NCBI RefSeq assembly: GCF_023856365.1
Contig: NC_064542.1
Coordinates: forward strand, 22,911,838 to 22,975,837
DNA: 64,000 bases
Origin: Brienomyrus brachyistius
Lineage: Eukaryota; Chordata; Actinopteri; Osteoglossiformes; Mormyridae
Direction: 5' to 3'
Shown here: positions 23,297-35,577 of the stretch, in pieces
Numbering within the stretch: the first letter of the stretch is position 1
Layout of the letters: the number at the start of each line of letters is the position of its first letter
Program-made: the position numbers and the translations under genes
The notes under the pieces: model-generated
Told to the model about the DNA's origin: nothing
Database searches by the model: none
Seen by the model: the letters and a program-made list of their open reading frames with translations, nothing else

Positions 23297-24540
23297 CAGT
23301 CAGCATAAGAAGCAGTCTGAAGATCTGAAGATGGGTGTATGGTTTGTGGGATGGATTATGTTATAATTATATGCTTAGCAAGAGTAGAATGACAATTAAA
23401 GCTTTTTATATCACAAAAAGCACACAGCATGGAGGGAATGTTTATAGAAGAACAGAGACACAGTTAGATTAACTGATGCCTGTTGTTGCTTTGACTGAAG
23501 GTTTCATTAGAGGTCGTGTGATAACACAGCTGACACATGCAGCTTTGTTTTACAATGAAATTTGAAGAAAAAAATATTGCTGGTTTATTGGTAATATTTT
23601 TGCATCGTGAAAATACAGTTTTGACTGAAACTGAAAATTGTGGCTCGACATTGTACAGGCCACAAGGGTATTCTTTTATTCAGACCTTGATCCGTACATC
23701 TACAGCCTATGATGAGGATGATATTGTGTTTTATATAAAGCACCCATAAAAGAGATTGCCTGCAGAAACTGCAGAAGAAAAGAAAATGTCTCTTTAAATT
23801 TTTATAAGCTTACAGAACACACATATGGAAGAAGCTTATATTTTACTGATTGCTTTGAAACTGACAATCAAAGATCAAAAACTGTGAATGCAGCTAAATT
23901 AAAGTTAAACTCAGAGGTAAGGCTCCTGGAAAATCTAAAAATGATCAAAATTAACATAAAGCCTGCGACCGCAAGCCGGTAGGAGATGAAAAGGATCACC
24001 GTAAGTCAGGCTGAACGGTGAAACATCTAAACTCTGACAGGAGAGCAGGTTGGGGTTCACTTTTAAGGTCTGAAAGTCTGGCAATGTTTTGGCTGTGGGA
24101 TTAAAGAGGAGCGGGACTGGCTCCGAAAAAAAAGACCCATTTAACTTTTAGTAATGCTCCTGTGTAACGTTTCTATGTGTCAGGTTCTTAAAACTGTAGG
24201 CGATTCTGTGGAAAGCGTTTCTTACTATAAATACATTATACTTCCTACCTACCATTGTGGAATCCACATAGAAGGAAAATAATTTTTCTTTTCCAGACCA
24301 GAAGGTCCTTTTTTAAATATCAGCTGAGATATTTCTGATTTTCTTCATGTCCTGGAAGTGGCAGACAGACACCTTTTCTGACTGCTAGAATGTTCCACGG
24401 TGTTAAACAAGCTATGACAGCCACCGTCCGAGATGAAGATGACTTTAAGGTGGATTTTGGGGCCCCGCGTCACTCAGGCCGGAGTCGGCAGGCATGTGTT
24501 TGTGTGTTTTTTTTTTACTGAAAAAGTCACTTTGAGAACT

Positions 24541-24590
24541 TGAGTGTAGTGACAGTTTGTGACCATTAGGGGGCCCCCATACAGATGCAT
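24541..24590 (+). repeat. dispersed repeat family A, fragment
   Basis: It matches the right part of family A: AGTGTAGTGACAGTTTGT, then GGGGGCCCCC and AGATGCATGA. Compare TTTAGTGTAGTTACTGTTTG in the 33-kb copy. Confidence 0.4.
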
Positions 24591-25177
24591 GAATGTAAGG
24601 AGCTACTCAGACTGGGAGACAGAACCCAGATTCTGCAATGGCCAAATCAAACCAGTGCTTCTGGAAGCCCTACCTGCTGCAGGCGACATCAAAACGTCGA
24701 CCCCTTCCCGACAATCAGTGTGGAAAGCGCCCCCCCCCCCCCACAACACCCGCTTCACTGCACATCTTAATGGATCAATATGGTAATTAGGCTGAAGTGA
24801 CGCCAGCTGCCTGGGGAGGTATATGGGGGTCCTCTCTGCTATTGGGCGCTTCAGAGACCCATCGGATGAATGAGGTGGCTGGGTCAAGGTGGGGGGGGTG
24901 TGGGTTGTGTTTGTACTCACCTGGTATTGCATGGCACCGTTGCCACCTTCCATTTTGTCACCAGCAGGTTATGGGATCTCTGCCAACACTGGCATGTCTG
25001 AATCCAGAGTTCCATAAGTCGGAGCCAACATTCACTATTGTCTTAATGACAGCCCTGCTATTGTTAAAGCGGACAGACGCAGCCTCCCCATGGAGGACGA
25101 GCCTTTGTCTCAGTGAACCATCTGAGGCTGTCTTTCCATTTTAAATGGCCAAACTTTCACAACTTCAAATGTATGGA

Positions 25178-25180
<3 letters not shown>

Positions 25181-25218
<38 letters not shown>
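25181..25218. repeat. (AT)19 microsatellite
   Basis: Pure AT dinucleotide run of 38 bp. Confidence 0.95.
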
Positions 25219-25221
<3 letters not shown>

Positions 25222-25884
25222 ATATTTTCACTCACAAAGGAGCTCAAATATATCTGGCAGTCCACACTGAAGCTCGGCTGTCTCATTAAGTTAAGGATTT
25301 ATTCATTTCTGTAAGACTCCCATATGCTGCCTGAGATGATTCTATCTTGGCGAAGGAAGGAGCGGAAAGAGACACTGGTACATTACTTTGTACTGCTTTG
25401 CATATGTGTTCGCTACCTGATCAGGGGTCAGGGAATAATTTTCACCAGGCCCAGTATTCGAAAATGATTTCCTTTGTTTTTATTTCCCTCAGGGAAACAC
25501 GGAAAATGGCACATCACAACACCGGGCTTGTGAAATGCATTATCTTATATACATATTTGGCTGACTGAGACTGAGGGACGCAAACAGCTCCTGCGGCTAA
25601 TCAGAAAGCAGGTGCTTCCCAGTTCTGCGGAGATGTATCCCCGGATGAAGCAGTCGTTCTGGGTTCTGGATTCTCCCTCTGTTTACTGATGCGAAACCCA
25701 GCTCCAATTTGTGAGGCAGACCTTACTCCAAGGGCCTGTCAAAGCCATAGAGACATGCTGGAGAAAGCAGGGGCCGGCAAATGAATAATTCCACGTCCTG
25801 CAAAGTTAGATGGACGGGCTTCTGAGCCCGTGGTAATCAGACAAAGCGAATATTTGACGTCCTCGGTTACAGAGAATCTAGCTA

Positions 25885-26111
25885 GGGAATTTTACTTGCA
25901 CAAAAAAATGTTCTGAGAGCAGAACGAAAAATGATTGGTTCAGAGAGATAACCAATCAGATTGTAGAGGAGGTAGGTCCGAGCAACTACAGAAGGTGGGA
26001 AAAAACTTCGGATTGGTTGGACCCACCTCCACTACCGTCTGATTAGTTATCTCTCTGGACCAATCATATTTTGTTCTGCCCTCAGAACATTTTTGCGTAA
26101 GTAAAACTACC
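25885..26111. mobile_element. palindromic CCAAT-rich MITE, copy 1
   Basis: The left arm reads TTTTACTTGCAC, then ATGTTCTGAGAGCAGAA, then GATTGGTTCAGAGAGATAAC. The right arm is its inverted complement (TCTCTCTGGACCAATCA, CTCAGAACATTTTTGCG, GTAAGTAAAAC). The whole can fold into a hairpin with a loop near 25985-26010. No coding capacity is seen. A second copy at 27098-27296 defines it as a family. The superfamily is undetermined because the target duplication is not clear. Confidence 0.85.
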
Positions 26112-27097
26112 ATGAGTGTGAACTTACTGCTCCTTAATTTTGGGAGACTGTCACTGATTTCCTAGCAGTTACACCAAATTCCAAAAATAGGAATATCCCC
26201 CTGAACAGTATAGCATGTGACATCCATGCCATGTGTGGGTTCTGGACACCGCAAGACTACTGCTTTGATATGGTTAATATCGTATTTGCATAGAGCCATC
26301 GTTTAATGTTCTGGCAGTTATTGAACACATCTTCTGTTTGGACGTGTTTGCTATGTGTATGTCGCAATAGCAGCCTAGATATTCCACCCAGAGGATGTGG
26401 AACCGCAGTTTTATGTGGTGTAATAACACATTCAGGGCCTCCTTTCCTCTTTGTAATTTCGGCACTTCAGGCCTGCATGTTTGTGAGTCAGGCTGAAATC
26501 AGCATGCGTGCTGTCTACTCCCTGAATGCAAATCAGTCCACAGGAATCATGCTTTGCGGCTCCATAACAGCCTTTTACGCTGTTCCGGATAGATACAGCC
26601 CAAAACATCATAGGCGGGATGTAACCGGGATGTTACCGGCTGGTCACGCATACCACAGGAAATCAGAGGGGACTGATTAAGAGTTCAGCCCGAGTAAGAA
26701 TCAGGGACCAGATGCAAATCAAAGCATCAGTACTGAGAGACACACCAGCATACAGGCAGCCATTGCCAGTACAGGGAGAGCAGGCTTTTGTTGCAAGATG
26801 TTGCTGTCTCTTGAGTCAGCCTAGCTGGCCATTTTTTATCACTAAGCATATCCAACATGGCCGTGCCGGGTGCGCGCCCCCATTTAATCAGCCATCCCTT
26901 CCCAGCATGCATTGGAAACAACTGGTGCTGCTCTCAATACAACTGTCTGTTTTAATAGCTGGAAAGTTTGAAATGCTTGAGTGGCTTGTTATTCTTTATA
27001 TGTGCCTGCAATAACAGCACATTCCATAAAATACTATGATGTAAACCTCAGTTTTCAGGACATCATTACCCAGGGGTAGGGTGAAGTCAGGGCTCAG
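26112..27097. other. noncoding spacer between two MITE copies
   Basis: About 1 kb of unique-looking sequence. Two frames (26306-26680 and 26712-27014) match nothing known. No repeat seen. Confidence 0.5.
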
Positions 27098-27296
27098 GGG
27101 AGTTTTACATGCACAAAAATGTTCTGAGGGCAGAAAGAAAAATGATTGGTTCAGAGAGATAACCAATCAGATTGTACAGGAGGTCGGTCCAATTGATTGA
27201 TTGGTCCGACCTCATCTACAGTCTGATTGGTTATCTCTCTGAACCAATCGTTGTTTCTTTGTACCCTCAGAACATGCTTGTGTAAGTAGAACTCCC
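27098..27296. mobile_element. palindromic CCAAT-rich MITE, copy 2
   Basis: It has the same arms as 25885-26111, in the same orientation. Across about 53 bp of the left arm the two copies differ at two positions. The centre is shorter and itself palindromic (GGTCCAATTGATTGATTGG). It carries six ATTGG/CCAAT words. Confidence 0.85.
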
Positions 27297-27465
27297 ATGA
27301 CTCAAGTCAGGTGTTAAGTCTTTTCATTCGACTTCTGTCTTATTACTGATCAAACAGAACCTGAGCCTGCTTTTCACCTTCAGCTACCCAGATGCTGATG
27401 CCACTCACCACACTCCTTCTCAAGACCCTTATTTCCTTTTTTATTTATTTTCTGTAAATCTTACG

Positions 27466-27645
27466 TTGCATTCATATAGTTTGTGCTTTTATCCAGAGTC
27501 GCACACAATTGAGAACGCAGGATCAGTCTGTTCTTGGAGAAAGCAAAGGCCCTACAAGATAGGCCCATCACTCTGCCCACCATGGGATTTGAACGTGTGA
27601 CCTTCAGGATCACACAGTGTCCTACCGCACTGACCCACACCCCCT
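27466..27645 (-). mobile_element. degraded V-SINE-like element
   Basis: The + strand starts with the inverted tail (TTTGTGCTTTTATCCAGAGT, a variant of the usual fish tail GCTTTTATCCAAAGCGACTT). It ends with an inverted B-box (GGGATTTGAACGTGTGACC) and the tRNA-like head CACTGACCCACACC. The centre is diverged. V-SINEs are tRNA-derived and widespread in fish. Confidence 0.65.
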
Positions 27646-27695
27646 CGTGCAGATAAAGTAATTCCTTCCATCTCTGTGTCGCAATCTTATGACCT

Positions 27696-27715
27696 CCCCC
27701 CCCCCCCCCCCCCCC
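27696..27715 (+). repeat. poly(C) run, 20 nt
   Basis: Twenty uninterrupted C residues directly downstream of the V-SINE-like element. Confidence 0.95.
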
Positions 27716-30700
27716 GCATTCCATTCAGAGTGAGTCTCACCGGGTTGTCAGAGGCAGTCAAACAAGTGGACCTAGTATGCATGTAAACTATCTGATCCAT
27801 CTGACTTAAATACCGTCTGAGAGCATTTGGCTTGGGATTATTCTGGCATCTTTTTAACATCCCTAGACATACAACAGGATGTGAAACACGCCCCCCCCCA
27901 TCACCAGACACCTCAGAATCCCTAATGTTACACCCTCTGCTCCAGTCACAGCACCTCTCCACCCCAACGCCACCCAGGGACGAAACTGAGTTTCACTTAA
28001 AATGACAGTAACAGATGGGTGAGTTCTCTCCCACACTCCAGAACAGTCCGTGGCCTCAGCTTTCCACCACGGCGCTTTAATTTTGATTGATAACAAGTTT
28101 AACAGTCCGTTGGAGAATTTTTCCAGAGCTGGCTTTATTGTCTGTACTCCAGTGGTAAGGGAGCGGAATAAATCACTCAGTTAGGAACCTTTAAAACACT
28201 TACAGTTTCCTTTGAAAGCTTTGGAGTTGCTCATTTCTCTGTAATTTTTATTGTTCTTGTTCTTTAATATCATATGCTGCACATTTGCAAACAAATAAAA
28301 CGTCCAAACCTCCTGCTCTATTAAGCGATTAGGGCGTCATGGGAATAGCTAATGTGTGCGCGAGTGTTTTGCAAGCTCAGGCTGACCTTGGGAGGCAGTC
28401 GCACACACTCCCACACGGAGTAACGCGGCGTTCCATCTGCTGCTCCGTCAGTCTGAAAGCTCCTCGGAATCGGCGCGTTCCAAAACGAGTCGCTCCCATC
28501 CAACAGGGAGAAGCGAGCATATTGCATGCAGGAGCGCTGCATCGTAACCGATTCCAAACCGAAAAGGGGAGAGATCGCGTGTCAGGTGAGCCGATGCGTC
28601 AGGCGTCAGGTGTCTGCCGAGGGAGTCGGGCTGGGAAGCGTTTTAAAAACACAAAACGAGCACTGTGCACACAGATTCATGAGAGTCTCCCCACAGGAAA
28701 GTCCTTGGCTGCGATGAGGAACATCTCGACAGGCCAATGAGTAGACTAGAGTACAGCAGAACAACTCTAAGACAGATGCTTCAGTGCCAGTTCCAGGGGG
28801 GTTGTGGGATTGCGAAGCTCTTCCGTCAGAGCGGGGGCTGCGAAGGGGGGGAAGAGCCGAGGCTGGGTCAATATCAAACATGCGATGTGCCGCAAATGGT
28901 CGACTAATGACGCTGCCGATACATGGTGGGACAAATGTGGGCAAAGGAAGGACACACAAAGCTGGGATTGCCTGGAAGAGCATGTTCCACATACAGGAAG
29001 ACGGGATGGCCCCATCAGGAAGCCTCCTGGCGTCGTGACGATGGCTTCCTGAGTGGCGTCTCCCAATGGGACACTGTCGTCTGTATTGTGCTAACAGTAC
29101 TAACAGTTAGAGCTAAATTCTAAAGTTGTCTGTCTCCGTTTCTTGATTTTGCTCTATTTTTCAATGAGACTAGGAACATCTGAAGGGAATGACAGCATAT
29201 CGGAAGACTGACAGGCAGAGTGACAGTCAGGCCACGGGCAACAGGAGCAGAGCGTGTACGTGTGTGATTCCTGGCACCCCAGTCCCATGACACCGGAGGC
29301 CTGGGGTGGAACTAGCTGAGAAGGCTTCACTTTGAGGCTGTCAGCCAATGACAGACAAAAGGGGGGTTTCCAAACTCCCCCAAAAAACTTTGGCGTTCAG
29401 AATTCACTCCTATTTATTTTCTTTTCATTTTGTTCTTGTTTGGAAAAGAAAACATGGCACGAGACACAAAGGCTGAGCGTGGCCTCTTTGAACAGCAAGC
29501 AGTAACTGCTTTCACATACGCAAGTGACTTAAGAGCCTGTTCTCTGGTCAATTTGTAATGAAACCTACTATCGTAGTCTCTCTGGGACTTGGAGGAAATC
29601 GCTCTCTCATGTTTCGGGAGTCCCAAAGTATTCACACAAAACCCAGAGGATTATTCCCACAAGTTTTTCCACACAGAAACCCAGAGGATCACTTACGCAA
29701 ATTATTAATTAAACCCGAAGGATGTTACAAGCTTGTTTTGTTTGTTCTCCTCGGCCCATCTAGTCCACCTCAGCGGCTTCATTGTCTTGTGTTTCTGAAA
29801 ATCTCGGATCCTTAACGTTGCGTATTTATTGCACTATCAGATGAAGTATTTCTTGACAGGATCTGTGGGCCGCGGCGCCGGTGACCCCGGTGAGCCGTGG
29901 CATTCGGTGGGGGCCATGCTGACTCAGGACCAAGAATCGGGCCCCAGAAATGGCCCCGAGAGGGTCTGCTCCAGGAGATGAAAGCAGCCGAGGGAGAACA
30001 GGTGCTAAAGAGAAGCTTGATGCGTTTGGCACCAAATCAGATGACTCTGGCAACCTCAAAAAAGGTTAGGCTGTTCGTCTCTTCGTCATTATTCATGCTG
30101 TTTAATTATGCATGTTTGTTTCTTAGAAAAGGCCTTTAACCGTTTATTTTTATTTGTCGAAACAGATATTAGTGAAGCTATTCCACTTAAGCACCTTCGA
30201 GTACATCAGTTGTCCCCATCTGGAAACTGGCAACCCTTTGGTCACAAGTCATTATCTTGTAAAATTTTGCAGTTTGCCAACTAGGAGTAACTGCCAGTAA
30301 GCACACAGTTAGTTGTGAATGATTCACTATCTCCATTGTGTTCTTATGGTTCCGTCGTATCAAGGCGCCCATTGCAAGAAAAGGCTTCGTACTGTATATG
30401 CACATCCAGCACCTGCTGGTTATCCTTTCCCTGTTTTTGAAGTTCTGAAGTTGCTTTTCGGCCATGGCCCCCAGCACATAACAATGGGTGCCCCCCCCCC
30501 CATGCACCACCCCATGAATTACACATCACTGCAACACGGAACGTGACATCCCAGCCTCCACGTAATTGGCTGCATAATCGTAGGGGTTGTTTTTTTTCTG
30601 CCTGCAGGCCTGTATAGAGATCATCAATAACCAGATTTTGTATGATAAAGGGAGGGGGGCTGAGATGAAGGAGGGGGGTGCACTTTCTTGTTCTGACTGC

Positions 30701-32379
30701 TGCCGTTAAGCACTGATTGAATTTGGAGCAGACGGGACCACGGGTACAGCGACTGATAGTGGCCCATTTGAACACGGCGACAAACCTGTGCAAGACCCTG
30801 CAGAGAATCAGCCTGAGGTGGATCAAAGCACAACAGCCGGCACGTCCCCATAGCAACCAGACATGGAGAAATACAGGAATCTGGAGAGGAATCTGTGCCA
30901 GAGTGTATCATGTAGTCCTCATGCTCCAAGAATGGCTGATCCTTTCTACTCAGAACTGCGATTTGGTCGTTTTTTTTTTTTTTTAAGAGAACTGAAGGTA
31001 AGAACAGTTGAATATAGGAACCAGAATTCAGCCTCTGAAGATCCATCCTGGGCAAGACAAAGTGAAGGTTTATATTATGCTAGGATTTTTGTCAGCTTGT
31101 GAGCCCTCAGCTCAGGTCCTCCAGCGATCACATCCTGCTAGAATTTATGCCAAGAAAACCTCTTTGTCCGTAAGTAGGAGAATGTAAAGAGTGACAACTG
31201 GCGCAAAAACAATCGGACAAAAGCAGCGTTTTCAGACCAGACTCACAGACGTTCTGTTGCACTGCATCATGGTCTTGTACCTGAACGGCTATTGGTAGAA
31301 ACAGTTACTGTACATCTAAGACAGGTTAAGGTGTTTGACTATTAGCAGAATGAGCGACTTGCATCAGATGTTCGTCCTAGATAACTGAGTTCATGGAGTG
31401 TTACAAGTGACCAACACTGCATCAGCTTGACAAACTATTGCAAACTTGTCACGGTTCTGACTCATGATGACTTGGGATGAGCAGAATTCACTTGCATTCC
31501 ATATTCACTGGGATTTGAGCAGCAGAAATGTTTTAGAGAGCAATTTGAAGGGTATGCTATACACCTCATGTCATTTGCAATCAAGTAACCTCTGCTTCAT
31601 TCCTTTTTCCACGACACCGGAAATAGCGGTGACGTTTTTCATGTCTGTGGTCATTTTATGTGTGATGTCGTCCTGTTCTGTTTCGGCAGGAAGACTGAGG
31701 TGAGGAAGATGGTGTTCAGGATAACGTGATACCAGCTCCACGAATCTTCAGATGGGCACTTGACATGAACAGTAAAGGTTCAGCTCTACGAGACGAACAG
31801 TGTATCATATTCATGTTTGTTCACTTGGGCATCGTAAGGAAAGAAAACGAAAGAAAACTGTCACAGAAGGTTGGTTTTCTTAAAAGCACTTCACAAAAAA
31901 GCATGGAATAGGGTGACACCTACAGGGGTTTAAATATTGTAAGAAATCTTCCTTTTCTATAAGCAAAAACGAAGCCACGTAACGTCTGTCATTGCGACCT
32001 TCTCGGCAACATATATCCATGAGCCATCCAGCCTTGTTGGGGGGGCGGGGGGAGTGCAATTCCCGCCCATGTATTGGAACCATTGAAGATCACGGTAAGC
32101 ATATAGATACCCTATTTATTTTAGTTGCCGTGGTAATCCAGGATGCTAGACACATCTAGCATTGCCCGGTGACAGACTAATGGTTATTAGCTATTTGATC
32201 TTGTCTCCAAAACCCTAAACTTTTAAAATGTTCATTAAGTTACCTACATCAGGCTGATGTTCATATTGGCATCACCTCTATGAAATAGACCCGCCACCTA
32301 ATTATCTCCTCAGTGACCCCGGTGCTCACGTCAGGCGAGGTTCCAGGGGTTTGCTGTTTCTGAGACCACCCCCGTCCCC
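27716..32379. other. noncoding stretch, no gene seen
   Basis: Mixed sequence. 28320-28660 is CpG-rich. A direct repeat of an ACCCAGAGGAT word with similar flanks occurs at 29639 and 29680. C10 lies at 30491-30500 and T15 at 30970-30984. Minus-strand frames at 30344-31055 reach 170 codons but overlap each other in different phases and resemble nothing. No exon could be supported. Confidence 0.5.
28320..28660. other. CpG-rich block
   Basis: Repeated CpGs occur in words such as GGCGCGTTCC, CGAGTCGC and GAGATCGCG. It could be a small CpG island or a GC-rich unique patch. No start site, exon or reading frame confirms a gene. Confidence 0.25.
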
Positions 32380-32460
32380 TCCCTGTGTAGTAACTGTTTG
32401 TGGCCAACAGGGATCCCCGGACCTCAGGGGCCCTGCACAAATGTGCTTTGAGTGGCGGTA
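32380..32460 (+). repeat. dispersed repeat family A, fragment
   Basis: It matches the right end of family A: GTAGTAACTGTTTGTGGCCA, then AGGGATCC, then CCTCAGGGG, then CACAAATG and TTTGAGTG. Confidence 0.5.
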
Positions 32461-32537
32461 AACACCACCATTAGCAGGTCCTCCATGGATGTGTGTGTTT
32501 CAGGAGAATCGTGTGGTGAAGGACATCTTCAGAAGGA

Positions 32538-32571
32538 TTTATTATTGTTATTATTATTATTATTATTATTA
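32538..32571 (+). repeat. (TTA)n microsatellite
   Basis: ATT/TTA triplet run of about 11 units with one G interruption. Confidence 0.9.
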
Positions 32572-33035
32572 CAAAGTAATTTGAGAGGTTCTGCACTGTC
32601 ATTTCCTGACCACACTGAAATCCTTATTTATACATTTGGCATGTTTGGAACCTTCTACGCTGGTTGTTCTCAATGCTCCTACATTCAGATGCTTGACTTT
32701 ACTCTCCTCCTCATCGCCTTAGTCCTTGTTCTACTGCCTTTTCCCAGAAGTACTGCAGCCACAAGCAAGCTTTTTCCAACGCCTTTGCTACGTATATCAG
32801 AAGCCCGACAAGGCGTCGGCATTAAAGAGAATCGTCACAGTTCATTAACTTGGCACTGAGAAGCTTGTTCTGCATGGGACAGAGGTCTAATCTGTAGAGA
32901 TGCCACAACTACCATATACTGTTCTGGTAAACTCCATACACATACCCCTCCATTTTAAGTAACCGCTTATGCAATATAAGGCGTGCTGACCCAGAACCCA
33001 TTATGAAAACCATTAGACCCAATAAAAGAGGCTAT

Positions 33036-33242
33036 CTCTGGGGTCCCACTCAAAATGTCAGTCAGATGTTCCTGAAAACTATATTAATTGTTAGCGATCA
33101 GAGTCAGGAGATCATAGCCAGCTGGCTGGTTAGCAGAAGCATCTCCCATTCATTCAATGTTTAGTGTAGTTACTGTTTGTTGCCAAGAGGGGTCCATTCC
33201 AACCCTCAGGGGACCCATAGAAATGCATGGTTTGAGTGATGG
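33036..33242 (+). repeat. dispersed repeat family A, copy 2
   Basis: The fullest match to 9029-9225: GGGGTCCCACTCAAAATG, then GATCAGAGTCAGGAGATCAT, then GTTTAGTGTAGTTACTGTTT, then CCTCAGGGGACCCATAG and GCATGGTTTGAGTG. Confidence 0.65.
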
Positions 33243-34405
33243 TATCGACAGCCTTTGACAGGATGCTGGTCCGCTCCAGGGCAACCGCATGGCCTCCTCG
33301 GAATGAACTATTCACCTACACTGCGTGATTTGAGATGAATAAATGATCTAACTGCTAAGCTTAACGGCACCCGCGTGAGACACACACACGAACCGTAATT
33401 AACTCCCTTCCTAGACAATGTTCAGACGGGGAAAACATTATTCTTCCAATATACCACCTGGATCCCAGAGGATCCAAATCCATTAGTGCAAATTAGGCAT
33501 TCACGAGAGCTTAGTGAAAATGCAAAGCGATCAAGGGTAAGTGTTAGCAAAGCTTTAAATTTACAAATTAGCGTAGCCGGGGCTGGTTCTCAGGGAAAGG
33601 TTTGAACACGTGGAGCCGCGTACTCACGCATGCTACACGGAAGGGAGAAGCGTGTTTGCAGGCACAGGAGTATGTGCTGATTACGACCAACCGGACAAAG
33701 AGAAATGGCCAAGTGTACAAGCTTTAGGGAAATACATCCGAAGAAGCTGATTTTTCAATCACGAACATGTAAGTGACAATTTCAAGCTACAAAGGGTGAG
33801 AAAAAAATAATATAGGCATTTTTAGCCACGATATTAAGTATCAAATTAATGGTTAATTAAAAGTTGAGCAGCCTTTGATGGCCAGCATTTAAGGATCATG
33901 TCAGCGACACAAGGTTAAGAAAGTCTATTTGTTATGTAAATATTATGCACATATTATATTTTATGTACATATTACCATATTATAAAGTACACAGATCTGA
34001 TGTTTCTTATTTAAAGAAGATCAGTTATAGGGCAGGGAGGTTGTGTGCATCAGAGACGTTAAGATCTTTGTTGCCTGCATGGAGTATCCATCCCCTGTGA
34101 GGGGACCCCTTGGCAAGCAGTACTTTGGTGTGTGGCTCTCATATATGACACGGTTGGGTGAAGGCCTTCTGGATGTCCAATTGCCGATGCTGCCATATTG
34201 GAAAAGCAAATCTCAATTTGTAAAAGAGAGGGTGACTCTTAGAAAGCAAAGCTGGATGTGGCGGACGTCTTAGGTGGGGGGTGAATTTGTTGTTTCTGGA
34301 GTCCCTCTCAAAAAGGCACTTTTTGGTCCCCCCTCCACCCCGACCCAGATATTTCAAAAACTAAAGAAATAGCTAGTGAGCCATCTCCGCTAGCAAGTCT
34401 GTGAG
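33243..34405. other. noncoding stretch, no gene seen
   Basis: It holds an AT-rich unique-looking part with homeodomain-type words (33395-33580), an AT-rich block at 33780-34010, and a possible left end of repeat family A at 34294-34340 (CTGGAGTCCCTCTCAAAAAG). No gene seen. Confidence 0.5.
33395..33580. promoter_or_regulatory. candidate conserved noncoding element
   Basis: CGTAATTAACTCC, CATTAGTGCAAATTAGGC and TTACAAATTAGCG give several homeodomain or POU-like words in a repeat-free stretch. The call rests on motif composition alone. Confidence 0.2.
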
Positions 34406-34700
34406 AGTCACAGTCTTATGTTAGCATCAAACGCTAGTGGAATTAGCATTCACTTGCATGAATTTGCATATTTGCATTATGAATCCCTTCTATTGAACTG
34501 TTCTGTAATACGTTTTTAAGTAGCTGGTTGAAAAACTTCAAGTTCTGAGTCATCGGGAATGCATCAATACAGAATGATGTGCGATACTACTAATAATGAA
34601 TAATAGATAGAATATGCCCTTTTTCCTACAAATAATCCATGCATATTGATGCAGAACACCGGTATCTCCTTGCATTTCGACCAGTCAAATGGTGATGATG
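34406..34700 (-). repeat. dispersed repeat family C, inverted copy
   Basis: It is the reverse complement of 11551-11839 over its whole length. The pair therefore forms inverted repeats about 22.6 kb apart. Confidence 0.75.
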
Positions 34701-34959
34701 CACCCAGCTCAGTGAGGTGAGGCTTTTGGCCCTGCTGGTAAGCTAGTGAGCGTGGATTCAGTTTGGCCACGGCTGAGATTATTCACAAAGGAAATCCGTC
34801 AGTTCGCAGTACGGCTCAGGTATGGCCCAGTTCTCGGTGGTTGTGGAAAAGCACCATCAGATAATTCTGTGGCCCATCCAACATTTCCATACTATGGGCT
34901 TTTTTTGTTGACACCGATTTATACATGGCGGTTATAAAGCTATAACACCCCAGCAAACT
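34701..34959. other. spacer before the LINE
   Basis: Short unique sequence. The LINE 5' end is not visible, so part of it may be unrecognisable LINE sequence. Confidence 0.4.
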
Positions 34960-34998
34960 GAGAAGATGCACGCTGAAACATACAAACAAGATTTATCT

Positions 34999-35270
34999 CT
35001 GGTGACTAGAGAATGGACTGCCAGAATTGGAAATGAGAAGGTAGGAAAAGCAGTTGGTCAGTTTGGACTTGGAAACAGAAACAAATTTTGAGAGCAAACA
35101 ATCAGCTTCTACGATTCCAGTGACTTCTTCACTGCCAATACATTCTTCAAGCAACCGAAGCCTCATCAAATAAATTAGACAATATTGTCAGCGCCAAAAC
35201 AATTGAATAGCTCATTCATATAGCAAAGACGTGGCCTGGAGCAGATGGCGGAAGCAATCACGGTCATGCT
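34999..35270 (+). pseudogene. LINE endonuclease-domain fragment
   Basis: The frame starting at 34999 gives REWTARIGNE, then GQFGLGNRNK, a stop, then TANTFFKQPK (35131-35160). This follows the apurinic/apyrimidinic-type endonuclease of BovB-like elements, where the order is G-D-W-N, FGLG, ANT-F-Q. The catalytic D of GDWN is replaced by E. A further piece, KTWPGADGGSNH (35227-35262), corresponds to the conserved PGADCGSDH box and has lost its D-H context (S-N-H). The stretch between these pieces is deleted. Confidence 0.75.
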
Positions 35271-35373
35271 TATGTGGGAGCTCCAAGTGAGGCTGAAAAG
35301 AAACGAGGCCATCTGAAATGACCTGGAGAAAATACCCATTGTCTCCTAGGAAAAAGTCAGGAACTGACTGGAG

Positions 35374-35577
35374 ATGCTGGACCTACTTGGTAGAGTCCCG
35401 GAGGAACCTGGGAGGGAATTCAAAGACCTCATCCAAGAAGAATCTGGGAAGACGTTTGGTCAAACAAACAAGCTACATAAAGTGTCTGCCAGAAGACAGA
35501 CAGTACATGAAAGTGCAAAAAGAAGAAAGGAATCCAAAATCGGGAAAGACAAAGATCTTGCACGTACCAAATCATGA
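35374..35577 (+). pseudogene. LINE linker fragment
   Basis: A 67-codon open piece begins LDLLGRVPEE and continues with FKDLIQEESGKTFG and a Lys/Arg-rich part. It follows the linker between endonuclease and RT in BovB-like proteins. It is open only because the fragment is short, and flanking stops end it on both sides. Confidence 0.7.

Larger units (their letters stand above)
23297..25884. other. noncoding stretch, no gene seen
   Basis: Just right of the satellite is AT-rich unique sequence. It also holds T10 at 24507-24516, a partial family A repeat (24541-24590), C13 at 24730-24742 and an (AT)n tract at 25181-25218. Frames at 24559-25144 in several phases are unrecognised. Confidence 0.5.

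Noticed and set aside
30344..31055. 170- and 143-codon minus-strand frames
   Set aside because: They overlap each other in different phases, and part lies opposite other open frames. No family likeness.
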